Shown one piece after another: positions 20,823 to 31,760 of a stretch of 64,000 nucleotides of DNA. How positions within the stretch are numbered: position 1 is the stretch's first letter; the number at the start of each line of letters is the position of its first letter. The notes beneath the pieces are model-generated. The model was not told the origin of the DNA. It worked only from the letters and a program-made list of their open reading frames with translations, and did no database searches. The stretch is taken from assembly GCA_022457065.1 (NCBI GenBank), contig JAJGBQ010000008.1:744001-808000 (forward strand). The letters are read 5' to 3'. A program made the translations under genes and the position numbers. Origin of the DNA: Curvularia sp. ZM96. Lineage: Eukaryota > Ascomycota > Dothideomycetes > Pleosporales > Pleosporaceae.

Positions 20823-22850
20823 CAACAACGTGGTGCCGTTAGAAGCTGCGCTTGAAGACGCTGATGCAGCCGATGCGGCCGGAGAGCTTGTGTACCAGGA
20901 TATTGCTGATAAACATGGTATTGCGCGGTCAACGTTGTCGCGACACCATCGCGGCGTTGTGGGGGACTATGGAAGACAAGGCCATCAACCAACAACTACT
21001 CACCCCATCAGAGGAGCTGGAGCTTGTAACTTATATAGATCAGCTTACAGTTGAACACCTGCCTCCTACAAGAGAAATGATTGCGAATTTCGCATCTGCG
21101 ATAGCTGAAACAGAGGTCTCCGAGCACTGGGTTTCCAACTTCCTCGACCGTCAGTCTGATGCAATCACATCACGCTGGACCTCCGCTATGACCTCAGAAC
21201 GTCACGCTGCCGATTCTTATGAAAAGTACAACAGTTACTTCGACCTTATGAAGTTCAAGATCGCTGAGAGGAGTGTAGGACCTGAGCGCACATACAATAT
21301 GGATGAGAAGGGCTCCATGATCGGATGCATAGGCAAGAGCAAGAGGATCTTTAGCAAGACACAGTGGAAACAGAAGCGATTCAAACAGGCTCTCATTCAT
21401 GGCAATCGCGAATGGATAACCTTTATAGCGTACGTTGGGGCTTCTGGAAAAGCCCTCCCACCTGCCCTCACATACTCTGCCGAATCCAAGAACGTCCAAG
21501 AACGTCCAAGAACGCTGGATACGTGATGTGGATAAGAGAAAACATCACATCTATGTCACTACGACTGCCACAGGATGACCAGATGATGATGCTGGCCTTG
21601 GGTGGTTGCAGCAGGTGTTTGATGTCAACACAAAGCACACAGCTCGGAGAAAGTCGAGACTTCTCATCGTGAATGGCCACGGCAGCCATCTCAGTAGGGC
21701 TTTTCTGACTTATTGCCATCCGAACAAGATCCTTGCAGCGATATTTCCCCCACACAGTACGCATACTTTGCAGCCGCTGGACGTGGTGCTGTTCAGGCCC
21801 CACTTAATCGCGACAAGATCCTCCACAAATTCAAGCCCAAGGAGCCAGAGGTTACAGAAGCTCCCGCTACTCCTCCGGCGCAGCTGGAAGGTACAGGCTG
21901 CCGCCAAATTATCGCTCAATTCGACCCTGTGGTGAAGAATAAGAAGCTCCCCGAGGCGAAGGCCCTTCGGTAAACCATACACCACCTGGCTATCCAAAAT
22001 GAGCTGCTCCATAATGAGAATCAGTGTCTAATTGAGGCTCTACAGGCTAAGAAGAAGCAGAATAAGAAGAGCAAAGCAATCGATTTGAACAAGCATAAGC
22101 TGGACTACTGGGGTGGCACACAATGGCACTCGCCTCGACATTTCGGTGAAGCTCGCAGGCGCGAGCGCATCATGAAGGAAATAGCACATGCAGATGAGCT
22201 TAAAGAGGCTGAGATGAAGAATTTGAAGCATGCCAATAAGCTCTACATTGACAAGATAGCTGAAGAGAAGAAGGCGCAGCGTGCAAGAGACTAAGAGGAG
22301 CGGAGGAAGGAGAGCGAGCAAGAACGCCGCGAGATCGATGCACGCAAGGAGCAGCGACGCCTCAACAAGGAGCAGAAAGACCGTGAGAAAGCTCTGCAAT
22401 CATCCCAAAGGAGTAAGCGCAAGGTATCACAGTCTACAGCACCTAGAAAGAAGCAGAATCGTGGTGCTGCGCGTGCCCGTAGTGGTGTTATTGCACCTGA
22501 GCCTGCACAGCAGCCGCGCACCCACAAGACGCACAGCGGCAGAACCGCAACACTTTACAATTAATTTAAAGCTGGGGACTTTGTCGCATAGGTCTATAGA
22601 ACACTCCACCAGAAAAACTTGTGATAATGGCTATTGTGTGTGGCTCTACAGCCTCAATTTTGAGTGGGTGATCATGAGGCCTCGTGTGCATTACGGGGTG
22701 GGGCACGGAAAGGTAGCGCCTTCCCAACGGCCCTGGGCAGCTTCCGCATCTCGATACGAATTTCCCATTGCCATTTGTTATTGTGTGGAGGTTTCCGAGG
22801 ACTTGCCATATCCAACCGCCATAGGCTAAGCGGCTTGGTCATTTAATTGG
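20823..22850 (+). mobile_element. Pogo/Fot-type DDE transposon, frameshifted
   Basis: The Psq helix-turn-helix (LVYQDIADKHGIARSTLSR, about 20890-20945) is in one frame. The main part (20980-21520) is in another and contains SEHWVSNFLDRQ, the YNMDEKGSMIG block and the first catalytic block NREWITFIAY. After 21526 the frame changes again to 21606-21830, with LLIVNGHGSH (an Asn where the second catalytic Asp is expected) and HSTHTLQPLDVVLF (third block). A Lys/Glu/Arg-rich coiled-coil-like tail runs from 22085 to about 22560, interrupted by TAA at 22292. At least two frameshifts plus the lost Asp mean it cannot encode an active enzyme. The conserved post-ORF block (22628-22660) is shared with the copies at 8.3 and 31.7 kb. 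Confidence 0.85.
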
Positions 22851-23876
22851 ATCGGCAATTACTTCTCTAACTTGCGCCTTCTCCATATCCTCACAAGGTT
22901 ACTCGGCTCCACCTAACATCACCTTTATATCATGTCTGTATCATGTTCGCGGTTTCTCACATCATATTGGATTGCATTTTGTGCGTGTCGTAACTGACAG
23001 TATACTGGCCCCAAAAAAAAAACAAGAACATCCAACAATATCGACGAGCCCGAACGGCCCGTGTATTGCTTACCGAGAGGATATGTCAGTTTTATGTTTA
23101 GATCATACTTTACTTACCCAGTGACATCCGCGGAGGAACAAATTCAGTCGCTTGCTTAGTACAGAGCTAGTCTCCTATCTAAGATCTCGATCTCGTGGCT
23201 GAGATGTCAACGTATAAGAGGGTCGGACGTATCTGGTCTAGCAGAATGCCGCCAAATCATCTTCCTACCCATTTCGCTCCACCGGTTTGGGGCTGCATGG
23301 ACCACATTAGACGCGGACCCACTCTCAGTCAGCCAATTCACCGGCAATCTTTGGGTGAACCTGCCTGCACTTGTCTCTGAAAACGCCTGCTGTTTCCTAG
23401 CCTCTTTGAGGATTACAGCTCGCTCATTCGCTCCTAGAGGCATTTAGTCAACGGTACGTGCGCTCATTCTAGTCTAATCAGTAGCGCCCTTGTGCACTTT
23501 ACCTACCTTTCATCATTCTAGTAGCCTCTAAGATATATCCTCTTCTCACAATATTTCTTCTACCGCTTCACGATGTCGTCGCTATTGCTGGCGCGTCCGT
23601 TCAGACGGATTTAATTACTTATAGTGCCGGTTGTTATACTTCTTAACCCTGCGGCGTATCCGAAATCACGAACACCTTTTGTTAACATTTGAACATAGTG
23701 CTTCCCCTTCATGTTCCTCCCTTCTGTTGATGGGTGTGTCTCCAGATACATGAATAGCCACTAGGTCCATCTAATCACCGTAGCCAGGACTACTAAATGG
23801 CTATTTGTCTAGCGTACTAACCTTTCAACTATAGTACTTGACCTTTATTTTCTTCAACCTTTACGCACGTTCTATC
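22851..23876. other. Intergenic, 5' flank of the SAM-HMG gene
   Basis: No supported gene. The last 150 bases before the ATG at 23877 are pyrimidine-rich, as is usual for a fungal leader. A T- and C-rich stretch lies at 23520-23580. Confidence 0.45.
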
Positions 23877-25262
23877 ATGACCGACTTAGCGGAAGAATTG
23901 CAGCGATTAGGGCTATCAGAATATTTGGATGTTCTTGTGGCCGAAGGTTTCGATACCTGGGAAACGGTGTCAGATATAGCAGAATCAGACTTGTGAGTCG
24001 CTGTGGCATTGCTCAGCAGAAAGGAAATTTACATATACAGTAGAAACTCCCTCAATTTCAACATTGGTCATCGAAGGGTATATGCAGCAATCCTTTTAAC
24101 AATGTCACCGCGCTAATTTACCTATCAACAGAAACTTCAGCGGGCGATTGCTGAATCGCGCGATCCGGTCTACAATCACCGCCCTCCAATCGCTCGCACC
24201 AAACGAAAGTATGCGCGACATCCTAAGGTCCGTGTTGCCAGGCACGCCATTCTCACTTCCTTTCTCACGATCAGGCAAATTACTGATGTATTACTAACCT
24301 TACCTAGTCAGACGAGCATGCACCCGGGCGACCTCTATCTGCCTATATAACTTTCGCTAACCGTTAGTGGCTCTTCTTCCCTATCCACGTTTTGGAACTA
24401 ACAAAAGTTAGATGTAAGGGAGTCTCTGAAGGGCCAAGGATTATCTTTCACAGAGATTGCGAAAGTTGTTGGTAAACGGTGGCAAGTTTTACCAGCAGAG
24501 GCTCGAGAAGCCTATCAATGTCAAGCCAAGGTCGGAAAAGAGAAATACCACGCAGAACTAGCAGAGTACAAGGGATCTCCCAAGTACGATGCGTATCAAA
24601 AGTACCTGAAGGGGTTCAAGGCGAAACACGCAGCACCATACAATCGTTCGTTGCGTAGCCTCTTGTTGTTAATGCTATACTAACATTGGATAACAGGTGC
24701 GGAAAAGATACGTTCCAGGTTAGAAACCCACACAAGGACTGTGGCACCAAGCAGTACCCATGAATACGGCGACTGGCGGGCAAAAGAAGAGGTTAGCTCA
24801 GCGGAACTGAGTTCTTATATAGCGGAGCACGATCAGGAGGGGCCAAGCCCGATCCTGAGTCTTCCACGGCTTTCTGGATATTCCTCCTCGTCAAGACCAA
24901 CATCTCCAACAGCTCATTCTCGAAACGAAACGAACTCGGCTTGCTTAGAAGATTCCAGCTCACTTGTGTTAACGTCGTTAGGGTCTGCAGCTCTCTATCG
25001 AGAAGGACTTTATGATCTCCGCTCTACTGCTGCGGCGCATAACCCTTGGAAGCAGAGTTCGGATTTTAGTATCCCGATCCGCTCTTCGTCCTTCATATAT
25101 CAACCTGGGAACATATCAACTACACTTCCTCCACTCTCCTATACTTTGCAATACGACAATCCTATCAATTCCTCCCTAAATCGACCGTTTCGGGAGTTTA
25201 CATGGCTACCATCCATTACTCACGAAGGCAGTATTCTCTCGCTTGGGGAAGACCGCGTATAA
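23877..25262 (+). CDS. SAM-domain plus HMG-box transcriptional regulator
   Basis: Six exons (23877-23992, 24044-24077, 24132-24227, 24308-24362, 24412-24645, 24697-25262) with five GT-AG introns of 49-80 bp give 366 residues, and every phase agrees. Residues about 4-62 form a SAM domain (LGLSEYLDVLVAEGFDTWET, then LNFNIGHRRKLQRAIAES). Residues about 84-160 form an HMG box (APGRPLSAYITFANHVRE, FTEIAKVVGKRWQVLPAEAR, then KYHAELAEYK). The rest is Ser/Pro-rich and likely disordered. HMG boxes bind and bend DNA; SAM domains mediate oligomerisation. Ascomycete HMG proteins of this general kind include regulators of mating and sexual development, but the link here is inference. A coding-like frame continues beyond the stop (25277-25507). 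Confidence 0.88.
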
Positions 25263-25276
25263 GACCGTGCGGATGA

Positions 25277-25507
25277 TGTGGGATCTTCAGCCTGCTTGAA
25301 AAACACCCACAGTCATCCCGGGCTTCACTGCAACCAATGCAAAGTCCCAAACCGACTCTGGCCCCCCTCGATCGACCTTTCCAAGCTCCTTCCCCAAGAC
25401 AGCAAGCTCAAGAACCTCATGACTTTTCCTTCGGAGTACTAGTAAGAGCTGGTGAATTGGCCCGAATCACTGACGCTGAAGTTGTGGAGAAGAACGGCTC
25501 TCTTTAA
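25277..25507 (+). other. Coding-like frame behind the SAM-HMG stop
   Basis: Immediately after the SAM-HMG stop, another frame is open and reads like regulator sequence: QSPKPTLAPLDRPFQAPSPR, then FSFGVLVRAGELARITDAE, ending VVEKNGSL at TAA 25505. It may be the original C-terminus displaced by a frameshift. I found no GT-AG intron that joins it in phase. Confidence 0.35.
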
Positions 25508-26374
25508 GCTTTGTTTGCTCAAGATCCGTTCGCATAGGATGTTTAGCGGTGGATAGAGGAACCTCTCGGATGATTTCCAGGCCTGGGATCAACCCATGGC
25601 ACAACGGCGCTCACTTAGCCATCGATCGGGATAGAGTGGTGTCAAAATGTGGCCGATTGCATCGTGCGGCTCGCTATTGGAAGATATGAACAGCCTCGTT
25701 TTTACTAGATGGAAATGGAGACCTACGGATCGCAAGGTGCTAGTGATGGAGTATGCTGCACAAGAGAAAAGAGGCAAGCCAATAGATCTCAGACAAGTAT
25801 TGTAGTGGAGTGAATTGGAGTATCCACTGGAACGGGTGCTCGGTGCAGAATACTAGTGAGCTGCACCTCTGAGCAGCTATCGGAATAGCTACTCATCTAT
25901 CCTGTCCCCAGTATTGATGCCTTGGACGGGACCTAGGTGGTGCAATCTTCCTCTAAGGGCTCTCCTGAACAGCTATCAGACTCGTATCCTTCAAGTAACC
26001 GTCTAATATATCTCCATATTTGATGTGATGTAATTCTTCCTAAGTGCACGTCTGATTGGTATCTAGGATAAATAATAAGGTAGTATTCAAAGATCGTCTA
26101 GTAGCTGGTAGTGTAGGTGATGAGTTCCTCCCTTCCCTCTCTCAATCTTCCAAACTTATGTCCTCTCATGCCTTGTCTGATCCGTGTTCGGGCTGTTTTT
26201 CTGGCACTGATCTTTCCACCACAGTATCGGACTCAGTGGAAGCCTTAGAATAACCCTCGGTTAGAGAGGATTGTGGATACCTGGGGGCCACCGTATAACA
26301 ATGCGTCGGAGGCGCCAGAGCGTCCCTTTATGTCACCACAGTATTCTGCATGCTAAACTATTAAGGCACGGAAC
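25508..26374. other. Intergenic between SAM-HMG gene and the antisense SAM fragment
   Basis: A 53-codon frame (25647-25808, plus) ending RKVLVMEYAAQEKRGKPIDL is the only stretch with some coding character. Nothing else is recognised. Confidence 0.35.
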
Positions 26375-26500
26375 ATCATCCATAGTGGCTATCGCCTTCT
26401 GGAGTTTGCGACGGTGACCGAGTTTGAAGCCAAGGTGGTCAAAGTCCTCCTCTTTTACCGTCATTAGCTGCCTCCACGATACAGACCCTTCCTCTTCAGG
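26375..26500 (-). pseudogene. Antisense fragment of a SAM domain
   Basis: Read on the minus strand, this gives GSVSWRQLMTVKEEDFDHLG followed by FKLGHRRKLQKAIAT. That is the second half of a SAM domain of the same kind as in the plus-strand SAM-HMG protein (AESDLNSLNFNIGHRRKLQRAIAES). Similarity is clear at the protein level only. The frame ends in stops shortly after, and no HMG box follows on this strand. It lies directly behind the stop codon of the short Zn2Cys6 gene. It is best read as a relic of a second SAM-containing gene. Confidence 0.6.
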
Positions 26501-27283
26501 CTATCTTAGTTTTCCTTGAGGGCTCCGTAACCACTGGACTTGGAAGTTGCGGCCCATGTAGCCTGTTTCACTTGCGTCTTCGTTTTGTAGTTGATCTCCC
26601 TCTAAGAAATCTAGTTCTTCGATGGATCCAACTGACGCTGCGGCCTGGGCTTCTCCGGAGTTGGGACTGTTGTCATCCTGTTCATCAAAAGATGGTGCCC
26701 GCCTTAGTCGTTTACCAATTGATTTTATCGGCACGGGAGGTGTAAGAGGTGTGTCGTCCTCAAAATCTTTGAGAGCGTCCTCGATTCTCTTCCTGCTTGT
26801 CTCAAGATTGACGCTAACACCGTTTAATAGCGTGGTCAAGATCTGGTTCCTCTGTAATGCCCTGTGCAAAGTAAGACAACGTAGATAAGAATGATTAGAT
26901 CAATAAACTCTCTCAAGCGATCCCTGCGCTTTTCGTTGTAAGGACATTCCAAATCCTGCATCCCGCCGTCGATGCAGCGCGGTCTGGTCCCAGAGCATTT
27001 CGTTTCTGCACATGTTAGCTCACACAAAATGTCCACACGAAGCCACTGGCAGGTCAGGACGCAATGATTATTAGTTTAAAGATTATACACACTGCGCTTC
27101 CGGCATCTATTGCACTACACGTCCAATCAGCGTCATGATGCTGACTCGTGGAAGTACGGTACTTACTGCCTTATCCACTGTCTCAGAACGAATACGGAGA
27201 GGCTTCGGAAGAACAGTCTCCTGATCAGGCCGCCTAAGCCGAGGGGTGGCTACTTCGGCGCCGGGTCTACTCCTGCTCTCCAT
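26501..27283 (-). CDS. Short Zn2Cys6-type protein with a missing zinc ligand
   Basis: Four exons (27283-27167, 27114-27093, 27005-26909, 26861-26501), with introns of 52, 87 and 47 bp and consistent phases, encode 198 residues. The zinc cluster starts CNRCRKRKTKCSGTRPRC, but the next ligand is Gly: the sequence runs CIDGGMQDLEC where C-x2-C is expected (codon GGC in place of TGC). A coiled-coil-like helix follows (LQRNQILTTLLNGVSVNLETS), then an acidic linker and GYMGRNFQVQWLR, which in related regulators leads into the fungal-specific middle domain. Here the protein stops a few residues later. It therefore looks like a truncated regulator with a damaged zinc cluster. DNA binding is doubtful. 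Confidence 0.75.
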
Positions 27284-29415
27284 TGATGGCAAGCACCTTT
27301 AGAGGTGGCTCGAGTCGGTTGGGCGGAGCTCGGCACTACTAGTAATAGAGTTCATGTTCACGACAGCGCTTGGCTTACGACAGCTATCGTGCGCGGTTGC
27401 ATACATTGGGAAAATTGAGCATAAGAGGGATGGACTAAGGGAGGGAAATGAGCAGCTGAGTGGAAGGATGTAGAGGGAAACGACTACCGAGGGAGCGCAA
27501 AATTGAGAAATAGCGACAGGTGTTCGCTGCAGATGTGTTGGAAAAGAGGAAGAGCGAACCCTCTTCTTCTCGTCTCTGGGCTTGTGTTCCGTCCAGATTC
27601 CCGCTGAGGCATGGCTTGATCCCCAACATTCTGATCGAAGGCTGTCCACTGTGATTCCCTCTAGTCTGTCTTTTCTTTCTTAGCTTTGCGATAGCTCTCC
27701 CACTGTGCTGATGTTAGACTCTGTAGCCTGGCCGTAGCCGTTCTTGATAAGCTGCTATCATATCAATCATCTGTCGTTGTCCAATCCTCTGCTTCTCGCC
27801 ACTCCGTTATCATGCAACGCATGGACTTCATCGGTCCAGGTTTTGCCAACATAGCAACGAAGATCTACAGATACGAAAGTATTTACATTCACAGGAAGGC
27901 TAGCCAGGACATCTTAACACACGGTGTGGCCTTTGTGGGCGCAAGAGGGAAGTCGAAGTCAAGGTAAAGCACTCCCAAGGCATCTTCTTCCCCCCATGTG
28001 GCGCTATCAAGAACAGCAAACGACGTTGACAATAGCTCACTTCAAGCATTGATCGAGTGCGAAAACCAGGCCAGATACGGTGAGTAGGAAATGAGGAAAA
28101 GGAACAGTCCACTCAAAGTAACATGTTCCTCCATTGTCCAGTGTCACCCGCATCTATCCATTGCCGCATGCTCAAACGGATTGCACCATCGAGCAGCCTA
28201 GTAGCTACACTTTCCATTTTCTTCGTCATATTAGATATACTAATCGCGATCGATGCTTTAGCTTGCTCAAAGGCCCCTCGCCATTCTTTGTATTCACTTC
28301 TTTCGACTATCGCAATACACAGGCTGGGCTTGCAAGGCTTACCATAAACAATTTTGAGGATTAAGCAAGGCGGCAGAGTGAAAGGTCAGTTAGGCTGCTA
28401 AGTCTACTATGCGCCTGTTCTCTCCCCGAGTGTGACTCTGCGTCTCGGATGGCGAGGACAGGCAAAGAAGTGATGATGTTCTGGACATGGACAGCGGTCT
28501 GTTCTTTGAACCCTGTGTCTGAGTGGCAACCACCTATAGTCTCTCAAAATGTTGTTCAAGCGAGCATGTTGCCTCAAAGTTCAATTTAAGCTCATGTAAA
28601 GTGTATAATGTTCCTCACTCTCCGGTGGTTATTGGAAAGCAAACAGAGCAGCAAGCAGTCGCCCAGCAGCAATTGGCAGTCGCATCCACCGGGAGCGTGC
28701 TCACAAACAACTACCAAGAGGATCGAGCCAGACTACCAAAACAGGAAGGAGCCACAGTAGTCGACGCTTGGCCTAAGACTGAGTGAGTATTTAGGGACTC
28801 CGGAACTAGAGTGCCAGTGGCATCAGCGACGGCTTACAGCTTCCTAGTGTCTCTTTTGGTCACTTTGCCTGCTAGCCTGGAACTCGAGGTCCTGCTTCAT
28901 GGCCAGCTCTCCATCGTACGTCCTCACGCGATCGTCTGACAAGACTGCACATCAGCAGATCGTCTTTGTAATACCTGAACATTTGTCGCACGTCTGCATT
29001 CGTCTACCAACTTTCTTCTTGGTAATCTTCAGCGCTCGGGGCTCCTGCTGGCACAATGAGAGGTGTGGTGACACTGAGAAAAAGGAGTTTGTGGCACGTC
29101 GGTGTTATAAACACAGATGAGATCCGCTGCCAGTCTATCCGAGCCGATGCGGGCTCCTACCGTATGGTCCTCCTTCCAAACACCCTCGGCATGGTTTAAA
29201 TGCTGAGTCTAGGCGTTGACACTCTGTATCTCCCAACGACTTGGGGGACGTAACAGCTCTAAGATTTCTAGAAAGAACTATGCAGGTCTTGGAGCGTCTT
29301 GTAAGCTGTATCATTTGTCTATCAATCTTAACATGTGTAGACGACACTCTTCCCTAAGATAACACTGTGCCCACATCGTCGGGCACATTCTTGGAGTTGC
29401 AGCTCGCTACAACAC
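27284..29415. other. Intergenic, about 2.1 kb without a supported gene
   Basis: Includes the 5' flank of the Zn2Cys6 gene, with a purine/pyrimidine-biased stretch at 27420-27560. Several open frames of 60-115 codons are present, but none has a domain or convincing splice sites. Confidence 0.45.
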
Positions 29416-30228
29416 TCAAGAAACGGCTGACCCAGAATCAGGATTCACTCGCCTTCTCTTCGACCCCCGTCTGCCTTTCGAACTACTAATCTTGTTGATC
29501 TCGTCCTGTAACATATCGCGCTCCAGTGTGACCGTCTCGATGTGGTTGATGGCGGCGGCAATCACCATAGATTTACTTGGTTTTGGTTGGCTAGTGCCGT
29601 CTCCATCATCGCTCTGCAGCTGCGCCGGTACAGCTCTTCGCAGCCTCTCCAGCTGCGCATTCAAGCCATCACGGTACTTCCGCTCGACCATGTTGTGTGA
29701 GATGCGAGTGGTGCGTTGACCTTCCGTCGATGTGCCTGATGCGCTGCGTGCGATCGGATCGGGTTTAGGTGGGCCTGGTTTTCCCATCTGGCGCTTGGGT
29801 GCCGCCCCTGCATCAGCCGAAATCCATGAAGAAGACTCGCACTTCGGAGCGCAGGACGGACCATCTAATCGCATATCGCTGCAGGAAGGGGACGTTGGCG
29901 TAGCCTGTCGTCGAGACACGCAATCGGGCGACAGAATCTGGGTCAAGTTCGCATCCACGTTGACCGCAGTGGCAAAGGCAGTTGTTGATACCTCTGAGGA
30001 CCTGCGCAAGAAATCGTTCGGAAGGTCATAGCGCGCAATGGCCTGGCCGACAAAGGTGTCAGACAAAGCCCAGGGAAGCTCGTCCAGCTGCGAAGTGCAG
30101 GCGTCCACGAGGTAGGGGCTGCTTGGCTGCCCTGAACACCATTCGTCGCTGAGTGTAAAGTCGAAAGTCGACTGGGCAGCGTAGAAGTTTGAGTTTCTCA
30201 TTATAGAGGAATCGTAGGGTGCTCGCAT
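29416..30228 (-). CDS. bHLH transcription factor, SREBP-like basic region
   Basis: A single-exon frame of 270 residues from the ATG at 30228; in-frame ATGs at 30330 and 30318 are alternatives. Residues about 177-245 are a basic helix-loop-helix: HNMVERKYRDGLNAQLERLR, a loop rich in Asp/Gly/Ser (SDDGDGTSQPKPSKS), then MVIAAAINHIETVTLERDML. The Tyr after ERK (ERKYR) replaces the usual Arg, a feature of the SREBP-type basic region that allows sterol-response-element as well as E-box binding in that family. The protein ends with a nuclear-localisation-like GRRGSKRRRV. There is no membrane segment, so it is not a full membrane-tethered SREBP. Targets are unknown. Confidence 0.85.
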   Translation of the reverse strand: MRAPYDSSIMRNSNFYAAQSTFDFTLSDEWCSGQPSSPYLVDACTSQLDELPWALSDTFVGQAIARYDLPNDFLRRSSEVSTTAFATAVNVDANLTQILSPDCVSRRQATPTSPSCSDMRLDGPSCAPKCESSSWISADAGAAPKRQMGKPGPPKPDPIARSASGTSTEGQRTTRISHNMVERKYRDGLNAQLERLRRAVPAQLQSDDGDGTSQPKPSKSMVIAAAINHIETVTLERDMLQDEINKISSSKGRRGSKRRRVNPDSGSAVS

Positions 30229-30799
30229 GCGACATGATGCGTGGAGCCTCAATTTTTGGGGGGTCACATCGAAGCAAACAATTTCTCCCACTACGTCCAC
30301 TCCCAGCGCATACTTCGTCATGCGGCGCATTTGCTCTCTCCACACTCCTTGTCTTTACATGCAATGGAAGACGCGTTTAGCATGAGTTGGGGACATTAGC
30401 GGCTCGGAACGTTGTGCCGCGGAAAAGGATCGGCGAACCTAGCCTCCAGAGTGGTACGGGCTTGCCTTCCAGCGCTTTGCAGGACACGCAATTGCATGAT
30501 AACACGCAACCTCGAAGGATTCCAGGATAGACTGCTGAGAGGATTGCCCGGCGCCTCCACACGTAGTCTGGAGTTGCATGCCACCAGTCACAATGACATG
30601 CGTGCTATACAATCGCGAGTCTGCTCATTAATCCCCGTCTCTAGGTGTGCTCTCTTACACTGCAGTCACTAGCAGTGTAAGGTGGCCAATCCGTAGCTAG
30701 TCTGTAATCATGGTCCCTCCTCATTGTCGGCTGAGAGCTCCGAAGTGCAGTCCAAGCAGGTAGGCGATGGCTGCACATCGCGGTCATGCGCACTGGGCG
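30229..30799. other. Intergenic, 5' flank of the bHLH gene
   Basis: Nothing else recognised; short open frames only. Confidence 0.4.
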
Positions 30800-31760
30800 C
30801 ACGAATTCAGTACCGTTCTTATGCAATCTATGCGCGCATTCAGTCACATACGTTACCGCCGCTTGATGTGTGCTTGTTCAAGTCTCTCTCAGAGGCTTAC
30901 TCTGACGATCTCATGGCTTTTCTTGGGAAAAAACAAAAAAGGGCTATCAACGATCAAAGAAAGAGACTTGCTTCCCCAATTTTGTAAGCCTGGCAGCGCT
31001 CGTTCAAGGAGGAACAGATACTCCGATCCCTCAAAACCACCGGTGTATGCCACCCTGACTCCTCTTCTTTACTCAAGAGGTTCAGCAACACCAACTCAGA
31101 TAATCAGGAGTCAGGAGAGAGCTCGACTCCAGTACTCAGCGCCTCAGATTAGAGGAGAGAGAGGTAGCTCCTTAGAGAAGATACTACTAGGGTCAAGGAT
31201 GACAGGGAGGGAGGCACAGAAGCTTAGCCAATCAAGTCGCTCTCTTTTCTTTCGAGTTGACCTGCTTGCCCACGAAGCAAGGGGCTTAGGAAGATTCTGG
31301 TTCACGAGAAAAAGCACTCGAAGCTCTGTAACAACGAAACAAAGGAACAAAGGCATGGGCATGAGAGACGAGTGAGATAGTGAGGGAGAAGGCGAAGGCA
31401 GAGAAGTCAGAGAAGGCAGCTAGCCAAGCCTCTAGGGCAGCTGCTCGTAGGACTCAACGACTTGAACAAGCTCTTAAAACGTCCCGAAAAGGCAAAAGAA
31501 CGAGCCGTAAGACTACCGCAGACGTAGCCATAAGAAAGAGGATAACTACGAAGCGTCAGGGTGGTGGGAAAGCTCCAGGTGTTGCAGCAAGCCCATCACC
31601 CGCTCAGTCACGGCACGGCCGAAGAATCAAGCTCCAAGCCAAATTCAGATAGCTCTATGGGTCCGATCAAGGGATATAGATCTCACCACCATAGAACATG
31701 GCTATTGTGCGTGGCCTCACTAACCTCAAGTTCAGGTGCTGCTTTCGTGTGGTTGGCGTG
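30800..31760 (+). mobile_element. 3' half of a pogo-type transposon
   Basis: The frame 30724-30987 contains LPPLDVCLFKSLSEAYSDDL, the third catalytic block and following helix of a pogo transposase. The charged tail continues in other frames and ends at 31380-31652 with EKAASQASRAAARRTQRLEQ, almost the same as the tail of the copy at 8.0 kb. The catalytic core's first two blocks and the helix-turn-helix are missing, so this is a 5'-truncated, dead copy. The shared post-ORF block is at 31699-31732. Confidence 0.75.
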
